Shown here in pieces: positions 11,790-23,372 of a stretch of 64,000 nt of DNA; positions within the stretch are counted from its first letter, which is position 1, and each line of letters starts with the position of its first letter. The notes under the pieces are model-generated. The model made no database searches. It was not told the origin of the DNA and saw only the letters and a list, made by a program, of their open reading frames with translations. Both the position numbers and the translations under genes were made by a program. Origin of the DNA: Paragonimus skrjabini miyazakii (lineage: Eukaryota; Platyhelminthes; Trematoda; Plagiorchiida; Troglotrematidae); assembly GCA_014338405.1 (NCBI GenBank), contig JTDE01000105.1, forward strand, positions 295,274 to 359,273, given 5' to 3'.

Positions 11790-12103
11790 GTTCCTGTGAT
11801 GCTATTTAATTGAGTCGCACGGCCAAGCGCTTATCTGAATGTATCCGTATGCATCATCCTGTCTGGTTTAACAGCGGAGCCACCAAGATAATTACCAACA
11901 CAGTTGTGGCACATCTGATCGATTTGCACCGTACCGTCGACCTAGCCTCTTCTATCCGTCAAATTTATCGAATCAGGGGCGGTCAATCAAAAGCCAGAGA
12001 TGCGGAATTTCGGCCACAGCTGAGACATTCACAATTCGTTTGAACAGTCTAACCATATGTTCTTAGAAGCGCATTGTTAAAGTCTTGCGGTTACCATGTC
12101 CGA
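11790..12103 (+). pseudogene. Penelope-like element GIY-YIG endonuclease fragment (frameshifted)
   Basis: The plus strand encodes RTAKRLSECIRMHHPVWF at 11813-11868, matching the helix after the GIY-YIG core of PLE nucleases (usually RTTRRLSERIREHHP). ATKIITNTVVAHLIDLHRTV and a RQIYRI segment follow. After a frame change near 12003 come TAETFTIRLNSLTIC and KRIVKVLRLPC, the usual PLE C-terminal block, broken by a stop. The YIG core itself and the RT are absent upstream. It is a 5'-truncated, dead copy, in the opposite orientation to the other PLE fragments here. Confidence 0.8.
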
Positions 12104-15100
12104 CCACCCAAACTGTGACCGATCAAACTGCCGCGATTCCATATGCAGCATAATTGTGATGTCCCGGTATGCATTTGTGACATGTTTTATCCCAGTTTCA
12201 CTTGTCACTTGTCTTGTTCGCTTCGCCCTGACTACAGTGTTTCATATAAGTTATATATTTAGCCAAATGATGAATAACCGGAAACGAACTTGTTCGGCAC
12301 AATGTTTTTCTAAGAAATGTTGGTCTGTTGGGCTTTAGGGTACCTGCATTAGTTAGCACATGAAAACTAGTTTTGAATTCCCATAGTCAGTTGTCTCAGT
12401 CATGTGTGTACACAGTGCAAACGCTGCAATAGATTGAGTGCATTTCATTGCTCGAATTTACGTTGCAAAATGCTGATATTACTATTGGCCAATACAATCA
12501 ACTGTTTTCTGTGCTATTACCTATAACTGCATTTCCTTGGCAACTTCTTGAATCTACATCTTTTTAAATGACTAGGCGAAATATGAACTTGGTGGCCTTG
12601 TTAAATGGCATATTAATAAATGACGTTGTGGAAAAATCAACGATTTTCAAATTGTACACTGTGTTCGATCACAACGCACTTATTCTCTTGTGTGTGACCA
12701 TTTACCCCAACAACCACAGTGGAGCCTAAAACTGCACACAGCTCATATAACATACTTTTTGTAACTAGTGGAGAGTTTGATTTAGTTGGTTTGTCGTTTA
12801 CCTTCGGAATATTTAATTTATAATACATTATTTTTCAAATGCTCTTGTTCCAATTCTTTCATCAAGACAAAAAAATTACATAGTTAGCAATATGTACGGT
12901 ATGGCGTGAATAAAATAAATCGCTTATTATAATAGATCGTAGGTCATGTACAGAAAGTTGATCAGTATTACACCCGATGAGCTGGTTACAATAAGGTGAA
13001 GACTTTATAAACTATTTGCAGGAATAAAATCGATACAGTCAGATGATCTAAGTCGATATTTGAGTGATTTTATGTTGGAAGTTATGTTGAGTATGTCATA
13101 TAGGATTACTGATTCTATGAGTTGTCAAGTCATTCAGTCATTGATACAATTCAGTCCGTCCAACACGGCTGTAAGACGAGTTTTTATACGGTTGCTTCAG
13201 CCTTTCTAATTTCGACTGCTTTAAGAAAATTTCTGGATTGTTCTGCGCACTCAACCGTTTCTCGAGGAAACTTTTAAGTAAGATATGTGACGTGTTCAAC
13301 CACTCATTCTAAAGCTGAAACATTCGTTCAACTGTAGAATTCCTTCTTCCAAGAGCATTTGATTCATCCATAACGTATTTCATCTGATCGACTATATTCA
13401 TTTCATTTCTTTCTTGAATTGCACACGTTAGTTTTGTGCCATAGTTAGCAAATCGAGCATAGCAATATCCAAGTTTAGAACAGACCAAGTTATTGTATCT
13501 ATGATGTATGACTTTAAAGTTTAAAATTCACGCCATTATTCTAGTTGTGTTCTCTATATCCTCAAATTTGTAAGTGCTTCCTCCAATCTGATGAACTTAA
13601 GAAAACAGAAGGAATTGTCTTCAATAAAATTTATATCCCACTACAAATAATTATTATGGCGTTTGACCATTTCTAATCATTATTATCATTATTGTTGTTT
13701 CTATCATTTTATATTAGTCTAATAGCAAGCTGGGCGCCAACTCAAGAACACGGGTCAGTGTAGTTATTGGTAAAGACTAACAGACGAAAACAAAAAGAGG
13801 TGGGACAGGAAATAATAAGAATAACGAGAAAGAAGAAATGTCCTTATCAGTTTTACTCCGCATATGATTATCGATTTCTTGTCGCTGGGTACTTTGGGGT
13901 TTCATGTTTGAAAATAATTCATTTTTCCCACAACTAAAGATGATCATGATAACGAACATAACAACATTCGTGTCACAGACTACAACTTTCGACCGTATCT
14001 TCCAGAATCATCAAAACTTAATATCTTTTAGGCTAAGACCGAGAAAACCCGGTTGGAATCAACGAATACCAGATTTAATATCAGTTTTTCATATCTCTAC
14101 ACCAAGTCATGGTTTGCCACCAAACACATTCAGACATAGCAACGAAGGTCTGATAGGGCATGTACCGAATAAACACTCGTAAAATATATCCGAGCTATCT
14201 TAATAGATGATGCGAAACTATTTCCATTAAGTGCGGGCTGTCTTACCTTCAATAATACCGACATGTTTTACTGCTCACATGCTGCTGTCACCACAAACAA
14301 TTATTGTTTAACGAGCAGTGATTTTCAAAATTAGTCAGCCTTTGAAGAACACCAACGTGAAAGACCTAGTTAGGGAGGTCAGTAAACCAGTATAACACGT
14401 ACGGTAACAGCGCACGTCTTGTCTGTTATCGAAAAACGGATATCATATCAGCGCCGGAGGTGCTTCTGGTTGGCTAAAATCAGTCGACCCTCAAAAGTAA
14501 ATTGGAGGACCTCAGTGCCATCACCAGCTACAACAGACTTCCGAAGGCGAACATAACTTTAAACATATCCCAGAGTGTTATCACTCGAAATGAATGTAGC
14601 ATAGGCCTTCAAGAAATTTTAAAAATAGGATACAGTTTGCACATATACGGTGGATAGCACATTATATATAGTGGTACTCCAATCACCAAGTGGTCCACAA
14701 CATATTGGACTGCCTATATTGTCATTAGGCAAAACGCCATCTTCGGTCTAACTTAGGCTCATGCGTCTGTCGCCAGGAAACGACTCCAGTCCACGGTTGA
14801 TGAAGGCGCCACAAATCCTGTTCATCATATCACTGGTTGGTAATTCAAAAGAAAATGAACTGGTATGATCTCCTTTCTGAGCACTACGGAATTACAGTGA
14901 CCAGTGGCGATAGTATGTCGGTGTACAATAAATGTCGTCGGAATTGGACTTTTTAATGCTGTCCGAGTTGATATACGTCAGTCAGGTACCGCATTCCTCA
15001 GTGACTATTTTTAAGGGAAAGTCCTCTAAACAGAATCATGATGTCCAGGAACGCAGCTACCGTTATGCAGTGGTAAACGTTGCTGTGTTTAAGCAGATGG

Positions 15101-16189
15101 CTTGGGGTGAAACTTTAATCGGTTCACCTACGGTATACTGGAAAATATGAATTTACACATCCAAACGATTCCATGACAAAGAACCTCCGGTGAATACGGC
15201 GTTACACATCTGATGTTGGAAGAATCACCTGATGTATCCAACATCCATATAAATGCAACCATGAACCCCAGGTTCGTTTCGAAGATCTGCTTTGGAGCAC
15301 CATAGGCACGTGATATTGTCATGTGTGCAATCAAGAGCTTTCTGTACCTATAAGCTTGTATTGACATTTTGAAAACTTCCTTATTTTCTTCGCTGTGCTG
15401 ATAAAGTTGCAACCATAAAACGTTTTTCACTGAAATAAAAATGCAGCCAGGCAAACCTGACTCATCGTTTTCCGTTTACCATGCAGTGATATGTTGCAGT
15501 AGGTCGTATCGCAATATATCGGTTTTTGTTTTGTAAACGGCATATGGTGCCCACAAACCTAAGTATAAAAAAATTATGGAATTATTTGATTAAATAGTTT
15601 TTTCGGCAAGACAAACCGATACATTCAGCAAATAAATGTCAATATTTTTAACGTACACATTTTTGTGGACTTAGATAAACCTTATTTAATTGTTACACAA
15701 TCTAGTGATCATTTTAAACTATCATCTATTGTCATGTTAAGATTTCACTGAACAAGAAAACCAAACAAGGGATTCACACGTCATATTAAGAGAAAAAGAC
15801 AGAGGAAGAAATCCTCTCTGGAGAAATGTGGCTATGCCCAATGATGATGATATGCCAGGAACTAGCATTTTGTAAGTGGATCCTAGTGAAGTTTCTTCAT
15901 GTCGAAATATTGGGAGAAGAATAGGGAAGTCTTTAAGGCAGGATATTGATTATGTGCTGATTAGTATAGGAATGAAATGTAATAAACGTCTGACTGCTCA
16001 GTAATAATTACAACTTTCCTTGAGAGAGAATATATTTCGTCTGGTGGTTGCGGTATACTCAAAGTTTTCTTCAGAAGACAAAGCATAGAGGATAACTCGA
16101 CTTTCAGTGTACCATCTTCAAGCCAAATGCAAAACAAATACTAAAATAGTCATCAAGTCAGGATTGTTTGAGAAATAAGGCATTATGGT
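12104..16189. other. No gene recognised
   Basis: Short open frames (12096-12338 plus, 13904-14182 plus, 15128-15454 minus) show no recognisable domain or splice context. Short TTA-rich runs occur near 13670-13700. Confidence 0.45.
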
Positions 16190-16199
16190 TCTAATGTCA

Positions 16200-16680
16200 C
16201 TTGAGGATTATGGACTCGATTACTGTAATGTCGTCTCACTTATCCTAACGACGGTAATCAACGACTGCTCCAGCGCTTGAACAAATGAATTCCCTTCCCA
16301 CAGATTATGGCTTTGCAGTCAAGTTTCGATGGTCTTCGCAGTGACCAGGATTGGATCTTTCACTCGTTGATGTTAACATGTGTGACACGGTAGATTGGCC
16401 TGGATGCAACATCCGCATTTTCTCTGTGGCCCGATTAGACTATGTTGGCCAAATTTGTGTTGGAAATCTTTCGTTTTTTTCCGGTAATCGACCAAGCAGG
16501 AGTATGTTCGTATATTCTATCTGATAAGTGCCCTGTTGTGCGACCGATGTGGCCCATTCCGTAGAAAGAAGAGAATGAGTAAATACGTAATGAGGTTGTA
16601 CTAGTTTGAGGTGAGTGCGTCTAGTTGGCGTGGAGGTGAACGATATTCTTAATTGCGTAGGGTAAAAAGTCATCTTGAAG
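16200..16680 (-). pseudogene. Penelope-like GIY-YIG endonuclease, C-terminal half (decayed)
   Basis: The minus strand reads TQLRISFTSTPTRRTHLK (linker end), then with a frame change GHIGRTTGHLSDRIYEHTPAW, then KKRKISNTNLAN, and further on AKTIET and HNLWEGNSFVQALEQSL, the usual last block. GHIGRTT corresponds to the YIG half of the GIY-YIG nuclease motif with His for Tyr. At least one frameshift and one stop interrupt it. It continues directly from the RT at 16870-17790. Confidence 0.82.
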
Positions 16681-16869
16681 GTCGTGTCGAGCTATCTTAT
16701 CAGCCATTCACTTGATGATCTGTCCTTGTACGGTAGGTTCACATAACTCGTTTTATGCTCGATAGATGAATCACGATGTTGCGATACCGTTCGTTGTATA
16801 TTACAAGCCAGGAACTTGTTAGAATATCTATTAACACGGAACGTTACACTTAAAGGCCCGTACATCATG

Positions 16870-17790
16870 TCTAACGTGTCAACAGTACAAATGTTATAGG
16901 ACCGGTTTACTAAACATCAAATCAAGTTCTGCTTCTACTTCTGTGGAAGAAAGTTATGGAAATGGATATACCAACCACCCCATGTCAGGGTCTTAGATGC
17001 CACTAGTTGGTTTCATCCATGTAGACGTCACAATAACATAAGATCAAGAAACATCAGTCCTGTTCTACTTCCAAGGTGAACTTCAGTCTCTTATTAGCTG
17101 AGTAGATTAGTGAAAATAAGAAATTGGTGTCAGTGCTGCTATCGACAATAAAGAAAAGTACATCTACACACCGTTTTTACAGTACGCCCTGTTTGATCAG
17201 TCCTGTCAACTTTGGTTGTTCAATCTTTTCCATGGAAATATCGACCAGCAATAAGTCCGGAAGTGAGCCCATCGCAACTTCACCGTTTTGGCAATAGATT
17301 TTCTCACCAGACCAAAATTGGATAACCTGTAGTTGCGCTAACAGCAGTTACTTGAGTTGCTTAACGGATGTTTCAAATTTCACATCGTTCAGTTGGATGT
17401 AATCGGGCATAAAATCAATTGTTTCTCTAAGTGATACATCTGTGAACAGCGATCACACTTCCAACGATTGCAAACGTATACTTTTAAGAGTCTGACCATC
17501 TGTAGATTCACTGAACTGAAACATATCCGTGAGGTTACGTAAAGCTCGTCTGTTATCCAATGATTCCATTAGTTCAGGCAACCATTACACCAGTGTAGGA
17601 TATAGCGAGTTTGCCATGTCTAAAATTGGACGTAGGGGCACGTCATCCTTGTGAATTTTAGATAGGCAGTACCGTGTTAGTGTTATTGAGACTTTTGATC
17701 CCACCCGCATTAATACTGGTGCATTAATTTATCCACCCTCATGTTCCTTAAAGACTTGGAGATATTGTTGTCGGTTATAAGTGACTTCTT
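16870..17790 (-). pseudogene. Penelope-like reverse transcriptase (decayed)
   Basis: In order on the minus strand are RYCLSKIHKDDVPLRPILDM (consensus GLPKIHK...PLRPI), LMESLDNRRALRNLTDMFQF, SLFTDVSLRETIDF (the motif A region, SLFTNVPL in active elements), VAMGSLPDLLLVDISMEKIE (motif B, usually MGSPLGPLLADIFM), then CVDVLFFIVD where the catalytic YVDD should be, then LKFTLEVEQD, YIHFHNFLP and CLVNRSYNICTVDTLD. The second catalytic Asp of YVDD is replaced by Val, and several in-frame stops are present, so the enzyme is dead. Family placement rests on the whole ordered set of motifs and is firm. Confidence 0.88.
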
Positions 17791-17999
17791 TTTCTCACTT
17801 TCCATGTTTCAAAAGGTGTTATCATCCTTTTGTATATCGTTAATCTTGTATAAATGCACATACTGTACTAAGTTTCACGTAATCCTTGTATGACAATAAT
17901 TTCCATAGTTATTGTGCTTTATTTGGCCTGAAGATGATACACCGGGAACAAGATTGTTTGCTGCGTTTTGATTCCCGATAGTTCGTCCATTTTTGTTTA

Positions 18000-19402
18000 A
18001 TGAAAAAGTTGCACACAAAAGCCAAAAAATAGCATCAAAGACAGAAAAACCGAGTAGATTCGTCTAGAGAACTACTGACCGTCAGCTGTATATTTGATGG
18101 TTCATCTGTCCTGAATGTGAAACGAACATTTGGAACTAACTTCAGACGATTGTTATTTTTAGGACTGAAAGTGTTCTATAACAGTTCATTTGACAAAAAT
18201 TGATAAAAGAACTGCACACAAACAGAGTCGTTTACCAAAAGTCGTATATTGGTTCCTCATCAAATATCAGTCATCAGTCAAATGGTTCATAGTCATGTAT
18301 GTAATGACAAGTTTATGCAATCAAGCATCGAAGGTGTAAAAATGGTTTTTGCAAATTGGACAGAACATGCCAGTGTTTGAGATAAGGCATCCTGTCATTC
18401 CTTTTGGACAGTCAACTCCACTAGCTGATTAGCTTAAGGTTATTGCATATTTACTCTTTCAGGCCCATCAGTGTTTATCAAAGCAAAGTTTGTAATGCTG
18501 AAAGTTACCACATAACACCCTAGTTCTGTGTTATTGATAGTTGTCCTTCGACTTTCAAGTAAAGATTGCTTAAATTCACGTGCCTATGCAGCTTAATGGA
18601 CAGCTTTATCTAGTAGTGTCGGCACAGTTAACTGAATATCGGTGCATTTCATGCCATCAAAAAAATGAGAAGAAATAGGGTATGACCTCCTTGTTGGCAG
18701 CTAATAGACCGACCAAAAGTAGTCCGTCTGGAAGACTGGCTATACTTCAGAGAGGGACAAGTTTGCCCGTGCATCAACGGTATACATGACATCAAGAAAA
18801 CACATATCCTGTTATTAGAGAATATTATTACGATCATTGCTGCAGCACATCTCATTCCTCGAATAACTTGCTCCTCGCGATGTATTTAGTATAGTTTTCA
18901 AAAGGTTCATGCAGTTGCCGGTAAACGAATTCGGTTTTCTGATTAGTGTATCACTTTCGTAGAAGCGCATTCATTTTATCAAACATACCTGGAGAAACGA
19001 CTTGTATAATGGCTCATCTATGTGGTGTACTATAAACAGCTTCTCGTTAGTAAACGTACACCGGATTACACCGTGCCTGTTTCTCACTGCTTCCACAATG
19101 CCTTTATTCTTTAGGGTCTTTAACATATGTCTTGTTAAGAGTAAATCAGTGAGTAGGCTCTTTCTGTTTGACTTTCTGCCTTCCGTCTGCAGACTAAGGC
19201 ATGCTGCTTAAGAGGTGGAACTGCCCTTTGCGGCGTTCTGTCGAAATAACCTTTGTCCCGTATGGCATCTTCAGTGATCTGTATGCCTCTCAAAGTTGAT
19301 AAGGCAGATGAACTAGACGGGTGTTTCAGAATTGAAAGTCACTGCAGTTCACCAGGCAGAATTGTAAGTAGTTAACTTCTCATGGGTACTGTGTCAAGAC
19401 TA
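18000..19402. other. Unassigned stretch next to the PLE
   Basis: No supported gene. The minus strand at 18649-18855 and the plus strand at 19002-19211 are open but carry no motif I recognise. Some of it may be more transposon debris. Confidence 0.4.
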
Positions 19403-19809
19403 TCAGGGATATTCTAGACATGAGTTGCGGAAGATATCAGATATTTGAGTGTAATCAACGCAGAGCGCTTCTATAAATTGTTGATAACTTGATAGGACGG
19501 AGGTCAAGGGGTGTCTACAATTAGCCATTAACCTGTGGTTTGAAAGGGGACAGAAAAAACTTATGTTCATGTGAAACCAACGAAACAGTGACATCTACGG
19601 CATGTGATATACCAGATTAACTGCGGAATGATTAAGTCAACCACCTTATCTAGTTTGGGTTCCGATTTTTGAGAAGTAAAATTGTGATGGTAAACACATT
19701 GGTTCCTGTAAGGTGTGGTTGTATTAAATTTAGGCCAGAGCATTGATCTGTGGTGGGATCTGAAGAGATATGGGACTTTAACGGTTCTAGGTTCTTCTGG
19801 ATAATTCAC
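19403..19809 (-). other. Coding-like minus-strand open stretches, unassigned
   Basis: Two overlapping open frames read leftward. The upstream one contains NYPEEPRTVKVPYLFRS and a Cys-containing NQCVYHHNF segment; a hydrophobic SILLILALSSFPCAL lies just further upstream at about 19870-19915, separated by a stop. Composition looks protein-like but I recognise no family. It may be part of the same decayed minus-strand gene as 19926-20398 and 21100-21697. Confidence 0.2.
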
Positions 19810-19925
19810 GGGATCGAATGATGGGAGTTTTTACAGCAGAGTGGTTTTTATTCCGGACTCTGTGGGGACTAATGCGCAGGGGAATGATGATAAAGCAAGA
19901 ATGATCAAAAGTATGCTGTAAATCT

Positions 19926-20398
19926 TCACATTACTTCTATCAAACACAGTTTTCTTGAATGAACCGTGATTAGACTATACCTTAGCAACATTACCTTATG
20001 ATGAGTTTTGATAATCCCAAAAAATGTGACGTTTCTCAGACACCATGGACAAGTTGGTATAGACAAAGAAACCAGAAAAACACTGACTAAAATAGCATTA
20101 AAAGGCATGGTAAAGTCGTTACTGAGCTGCCCACCCCACAGTAAATCGTTTAGATTTAGCCCGGCTGCATACGACACTACATTGGCTTGCACATTTGGTT
20201 TAGTGTTATTTTGTCCGAAAAAGCGGAGTGCACATATTTCTTCCATAGAAAGAGTGAGGTTTGGCACAAAATTTAAAGAATTTTTCACTTTTTCAAACAA
20301 TCCGGCTGTCAATAACAAGGCATACTTCGTGGTCAACGTTAGACGATCGTCACGTTCGTTCAGTACGAATGACGAATGGAAGAAAACATCACATTATT
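19926..20398 (-). other. Minus-strand open stretch with a possible membrane segment, unassigned
   Basis: This is about 157 codons open between stops, with no canonical ATG used (the apparent start at 20336 is TTG). It contains NSLNFVPNLTLSMEEICAL and a hydrophobic AILVSVFLVSLSIPTCPWCL. A competing plus-strand frame (20008-20406) overlaps it almost completely, so coding status is uncertain. No known domain was recognised. It could be a pseudogene remnant. Confidence 0.25.
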
Positions 20399-21094
20399 TA
20401 AATTAAAAGGTTTGATGGGGACATTTAAATTAATAAGCTAGAAACATGCTTGATCATACTACCCTCCGGTACTTTGGGGCGGTAACCTAGACAAAGCTGA
20501 CTCATCTGGACCCAAACCACTACTTCATATTCGGCATCAAGAAAGCAGTCAGCACACAAGTTCATACATAAAAGTATGGAAAGTATCTAGGCAATCTAGA
20601 GTGACCAATGATTGCGTAACTGGTCATTCTCAGTCGAAAGGTTGGTTACACGATGGTTGGCAACTAACTCCATCATGTAATTTAATCTCAGGAACCTGGT
20701 GAATGCTATTAACCTAGCCAGTCATGGTGTTACAAAGGACCACGACCATTCAATGAACTGTACGCTTTATTAGTACGTGTCTTAAACCATTTCCTTGCTT
20801 GCTAGTATCATGCTGTCAGTATCTGTCAGGACGATGACGTCCTTTATGATAAGACTAAAACAGTGGTGACTAAAGTGAAGTCTCATTATTCGGGAGCCGT
20901 AAAAAATGGGGATTTTTTTTATAGGTAAGGTTAGAATGTATACCAAGACGAAGTGAGCATGTGATTATAACTGTTTAACATATGGATGTCATTATAAACT
21001 GAACCAGAAGATAGTATGTTTTATTCTATTAAGTGTATTACGTAGGATGAACTCGATGCTAATGAGTAAAACATATATGGAAGCACATACTCTT
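20399..21094. other. No gene recognised
   Basis: No open frame, splice pair or repeat family could be supported in this stretch. Confidence 0.45.
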
Positions 21095-21592
21095 CTAGCG
21101 GATGAGCGTACCTTCAAACATTCTGGAGCACTTGCATAAGTACATCAGGCGTAGAGCAGATTTGTTGAAAAGACCGAAACTTTTGGAATAAACGGGACAA
21201 CGAAATAAGTCATTGTGTCGGTGGTGCTCAGGGATCGAACTGTACCGGCGCCAATAAGGGTGAATTCCCCGCTTGTGCAATCATGTCAGATTGACAGTCG
21301 TTGTGGTTGATTACGCACTCTGTTTGTAGAATGGCGCTGTTCATTGTGGCTAGACTCAGAGCGATGGACGTGGTTGTTGGTATCTTAATCACACACGTTG
21401 GATTCATTGTCCGTAGAATAAAATCACTATCATTAGCCACGGTATCCTAGACACGACAGTTGAACTCGGGAAGGAAAATATCACATTTAATTTCAAGATG
21501 AACAAAAGCGGTGGTATTGAATCATAGTCAAACGTCACGTTGAGACTGGTGGACTGAGCCTCTGAGTTTTGCTTCTGCCATACCTCCAAGTG
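21095..21592 (-). pseudogene. Possible minus-strand gene body with conflicting frames
   Basis: Three overlapping minus-strand open stretches read like pieces of one secreted or membrane protein broken by frame changes: EVWQKQNSEAQSTSLNVTFD, FVHLEIKCDIFLPEFNCRV and DTVANDSDFILRTMNPTC followed by QTECVINHND. Cys and N-glycosylation-type sites (NVT, NTT) are present. The acceptor CTACAG just before 21592 would connect to the signal-peptide exon at 21646-21697, but that phase runs into a stop after about 20 codons. I do not recognise the protein. Confidence 0.25.
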
Positions 21593-21645
21593 CTGTAGAC
21601 GTCAAAATTGAAAGTCTTCCGGGTTATTGGTTATTTGATACTCAC

Positions 21646-21697
21646 GAGCCAACATGAAGACGAAAATTGTCATACATAAAATGGCAGACTTCGCCAT
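21646..21697 (-). CDS. Possible first coding exon with signal peptide, minus strand
   Basis: On the minus strand an ATG at 21697-21695 opens MAKSAILCMTIFVFMLA, a typical signal-peptide shape. It is followed at once by a strong splice donor, C|GTGAGTAT (intron starts at 21645). A matching acceptor, CTACAG, lies 53 bases on, ending at 21593; very short first introns are known in flatworms. The exon ends in phase 1. The downstream frame does not stay open, so the gene may be decayed or the true second exon may lie elsewhere. Its ATG is only about 330 bases from the start of the NCLX exon 1 reading frame on the opposite strand. Confidence 0.35.
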
Positions 21698-22026
21698 TAC
21701 TTAGGAAAACCTTTGTAGGATACGGTCATATCTGTTTGCAAGCAGTTGACATGACATCTGTGTCAGATTCATTGTCTGTTGCATATTTGCTTTTTTTAAT
21801 CGGATAGATTGCTTATTGTAAAGTAACCAACTACTTTTTCTCGCTAGTATATCCTTAGATTTCCTTAGGCGAACTATTTCTATGGTTGTATTGATACGCA
21901 GAATTAATTACCAATCCTACTGACTTAAAATCTACCCTAACGATTGCTAATTGTGTTGTGGAACTAAAATGAAAATGCACCTTTCCTTATCGATTTAGAA
22001 ACCGAGTGTAACAGACAAACGACAGT
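21698..22026. promoter_or_regulatory. Candidate promoter/5' region of NCLX, possibly bidirectional
   Basis: This 329-base interval separates a possible minus-strand signal-peptide ATG from the NCLX ATG. It is AT-rich with no clear TATA box at a fixed distance. It is proposed as promoter and 5' leader by position only. An untranslated upstream exon of NCLX cannot be excluded. Confidence 0.3.
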
Positions 22027-22359
22027 ATGACCAGGCGGGTCCAGTCTTACTCGAATGTCTCGTCTAGGCCGCAAGTCCACATCCCTCAACTCCAAGTGTT
22101 GGCCTGTGTGATCTGCTTCTGTCTTCTATGGTCTCCCAGCCATCAGATTGGCCATTTCTCTGCCTCCACTGAGGAGCTACAGGGGGATGCACCGAATTCG
22201 TCTGTCTGTCGAGCCGCGCTGAGCAACGTGACCACTGATCTGGCCAGGTGTGAGATTGCTCGGACATTTCCCGGATGCCAATTTGACAGTGGATTTTTTC
22301 CTTATCTCATATTTGAATATTGCACATTTGGAGAACGCGTTGTGCCCACAATTTTCATG
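22027..22359 (+). CDS. SLC8B1: NCLX exon 1: N-terminal signal/targeting region and Cys-rich segment
   Basis: First coding exon of a mitochondrial Na+/Ca2+ exchanger (NCLX), which removes Ca2+ from the mitochondrial matrix in exchange for Na+. The ATG opens an Arg-containing stretch (MTRRVQSYS), then a hydrophobic segment near residues 22-36 (LQVLACVICFCLLW), resembling the presequence/signal region of animal NCLX. The following CRAALSNVTTDLARCEIART, GCQFDSGFFPYLIFEYC block matches the conserved N-terminal Cys pattern of the family. It ends VVPTIFM|GTACGT at 22359 in phase 0 (111 codons). The start is chosen as the first ATG in the frame. The assignment gains support from exons 2-4, which complete the first alpha-repeat. 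Confidence 0.82.
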
Positions 22360-23327
22360 GTACGTCAGAACAGATATTTAGATATTTCGCTTTCTACTAG
22401 AAACCATACTTGATTCTTGGAGCCGGCACGTTTAGTCGATCAGTCCTTTTTACAGATAAGTTGCGAGATTTATACTGTGCACTATTCCAACAAGACTTAC
22501 GATACATGAAACGCAATAATGACAATGTTAAGCTCTTTGAAATCAGAAAAAATGTTTCAACAAAATACATTACTTTTGAAGTTTGGCCGATTATGAATAA
22601 ACATGCTTATTGTGGACGTGTTGGATTTAACGAAACTGATGTTTTTTTTTTACTTCCCTCCCTGTCTCAAAACGCCACATGAGATAATTTAGAATTCCAA
22701 GGAGCACTAATAAACAACAATCAAAGACCCACTTTATCCCTCAGTCTCGCTGACAACAGACTTTGAAAACTTAACACATATCATTCTTTCATAATACGAC
22801 CAATTGTGTTAATTTGTCTTTTATTATGCTGTTGTGACATCCACTGATAACCGTTGGGGTCATGATTATACAGGCCATAATCGGTGTAACATTAGTAGAC
22901 GATGTTACTGCTGTACTTACTTCCCGAGCAGTGATTGTCTCTGGTGCAGACGAAACTCGATTGTTCACTGCAACCGGAGACTGATGAGGGAGCTACTGTG
23001 TTTCAAAATGTTCCCTTGGTGTACGGTTGCCCCTGAGCGTAATACCTCAGAAAAAAAGACCGGTTCGTGTGTTTAAAAATAATTTATCATTTGTTCACCC
23101 TTTTTTTCTCGGTCATGTGGCTGGGGTCCCTCTCAGTAATGGACGTTGGCAAAATTTGGAGGCAAGTGCATGCCCGGTTTTCACGCAGGTGGTCCTGGGT
23201 TACTTACTGATTTGGTCACCTTCCCCCCTGACTTGTTTACCCTAGAACTTGGATGGTTCCTTAAAAATGTGTTTAATTCCAAGACACAGTCGTTGTGAAG
23301 AGATGTAAGCCGAAAGGGAGACACAGT

Positions 23328-23372
23328 ATATATATAATTACTATTATTATTAAGTGTATATTATATATATAA
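23328..23372. repeat. AT/TTA simple-sequence tract
   Basis: Runs of TA and ATT/ATA repeats able to fold back on themselves. Low-complexity intronic sequence. Confidence 0.85.

Larger units (their letters stand above)
16190..17990 (-). mobile_element. Penelope-like retroelement, longest copy, inactive
   Basis: Reading leftward from about 17990, this contains a boundary box shared with the 55-kb copy (17933-17985), reverse transcriptase, linker region, GIY-YIG domain and a C-terminal tail ending near 16200. The two PLE copies align at both their 5' box and their 3' tail, so these positions approximate element ends. Several frameshifts and stops show it is a fossil. No terminal hammerhead was found in it. 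Confidence 0.8.

Noticed and set aside
17933..17985. Hammerhead at the 5' end of the PLE copies
   Set aside because: The conserved box there (GAAGATGATACACC) lacks CTGATGA and GAAA in ribozyme order.
20008..20406. Plus-strand 132-codon frame as a gene
   Set aside because: It mirrors the minus-strand frame, begins without context and contains no motif; at most one strand can be real and neither is certain.
22064..22267. Minus-strand open frame opposite NCLX exon 1
   Set aside because: Shadow of the real exon on the other strand.
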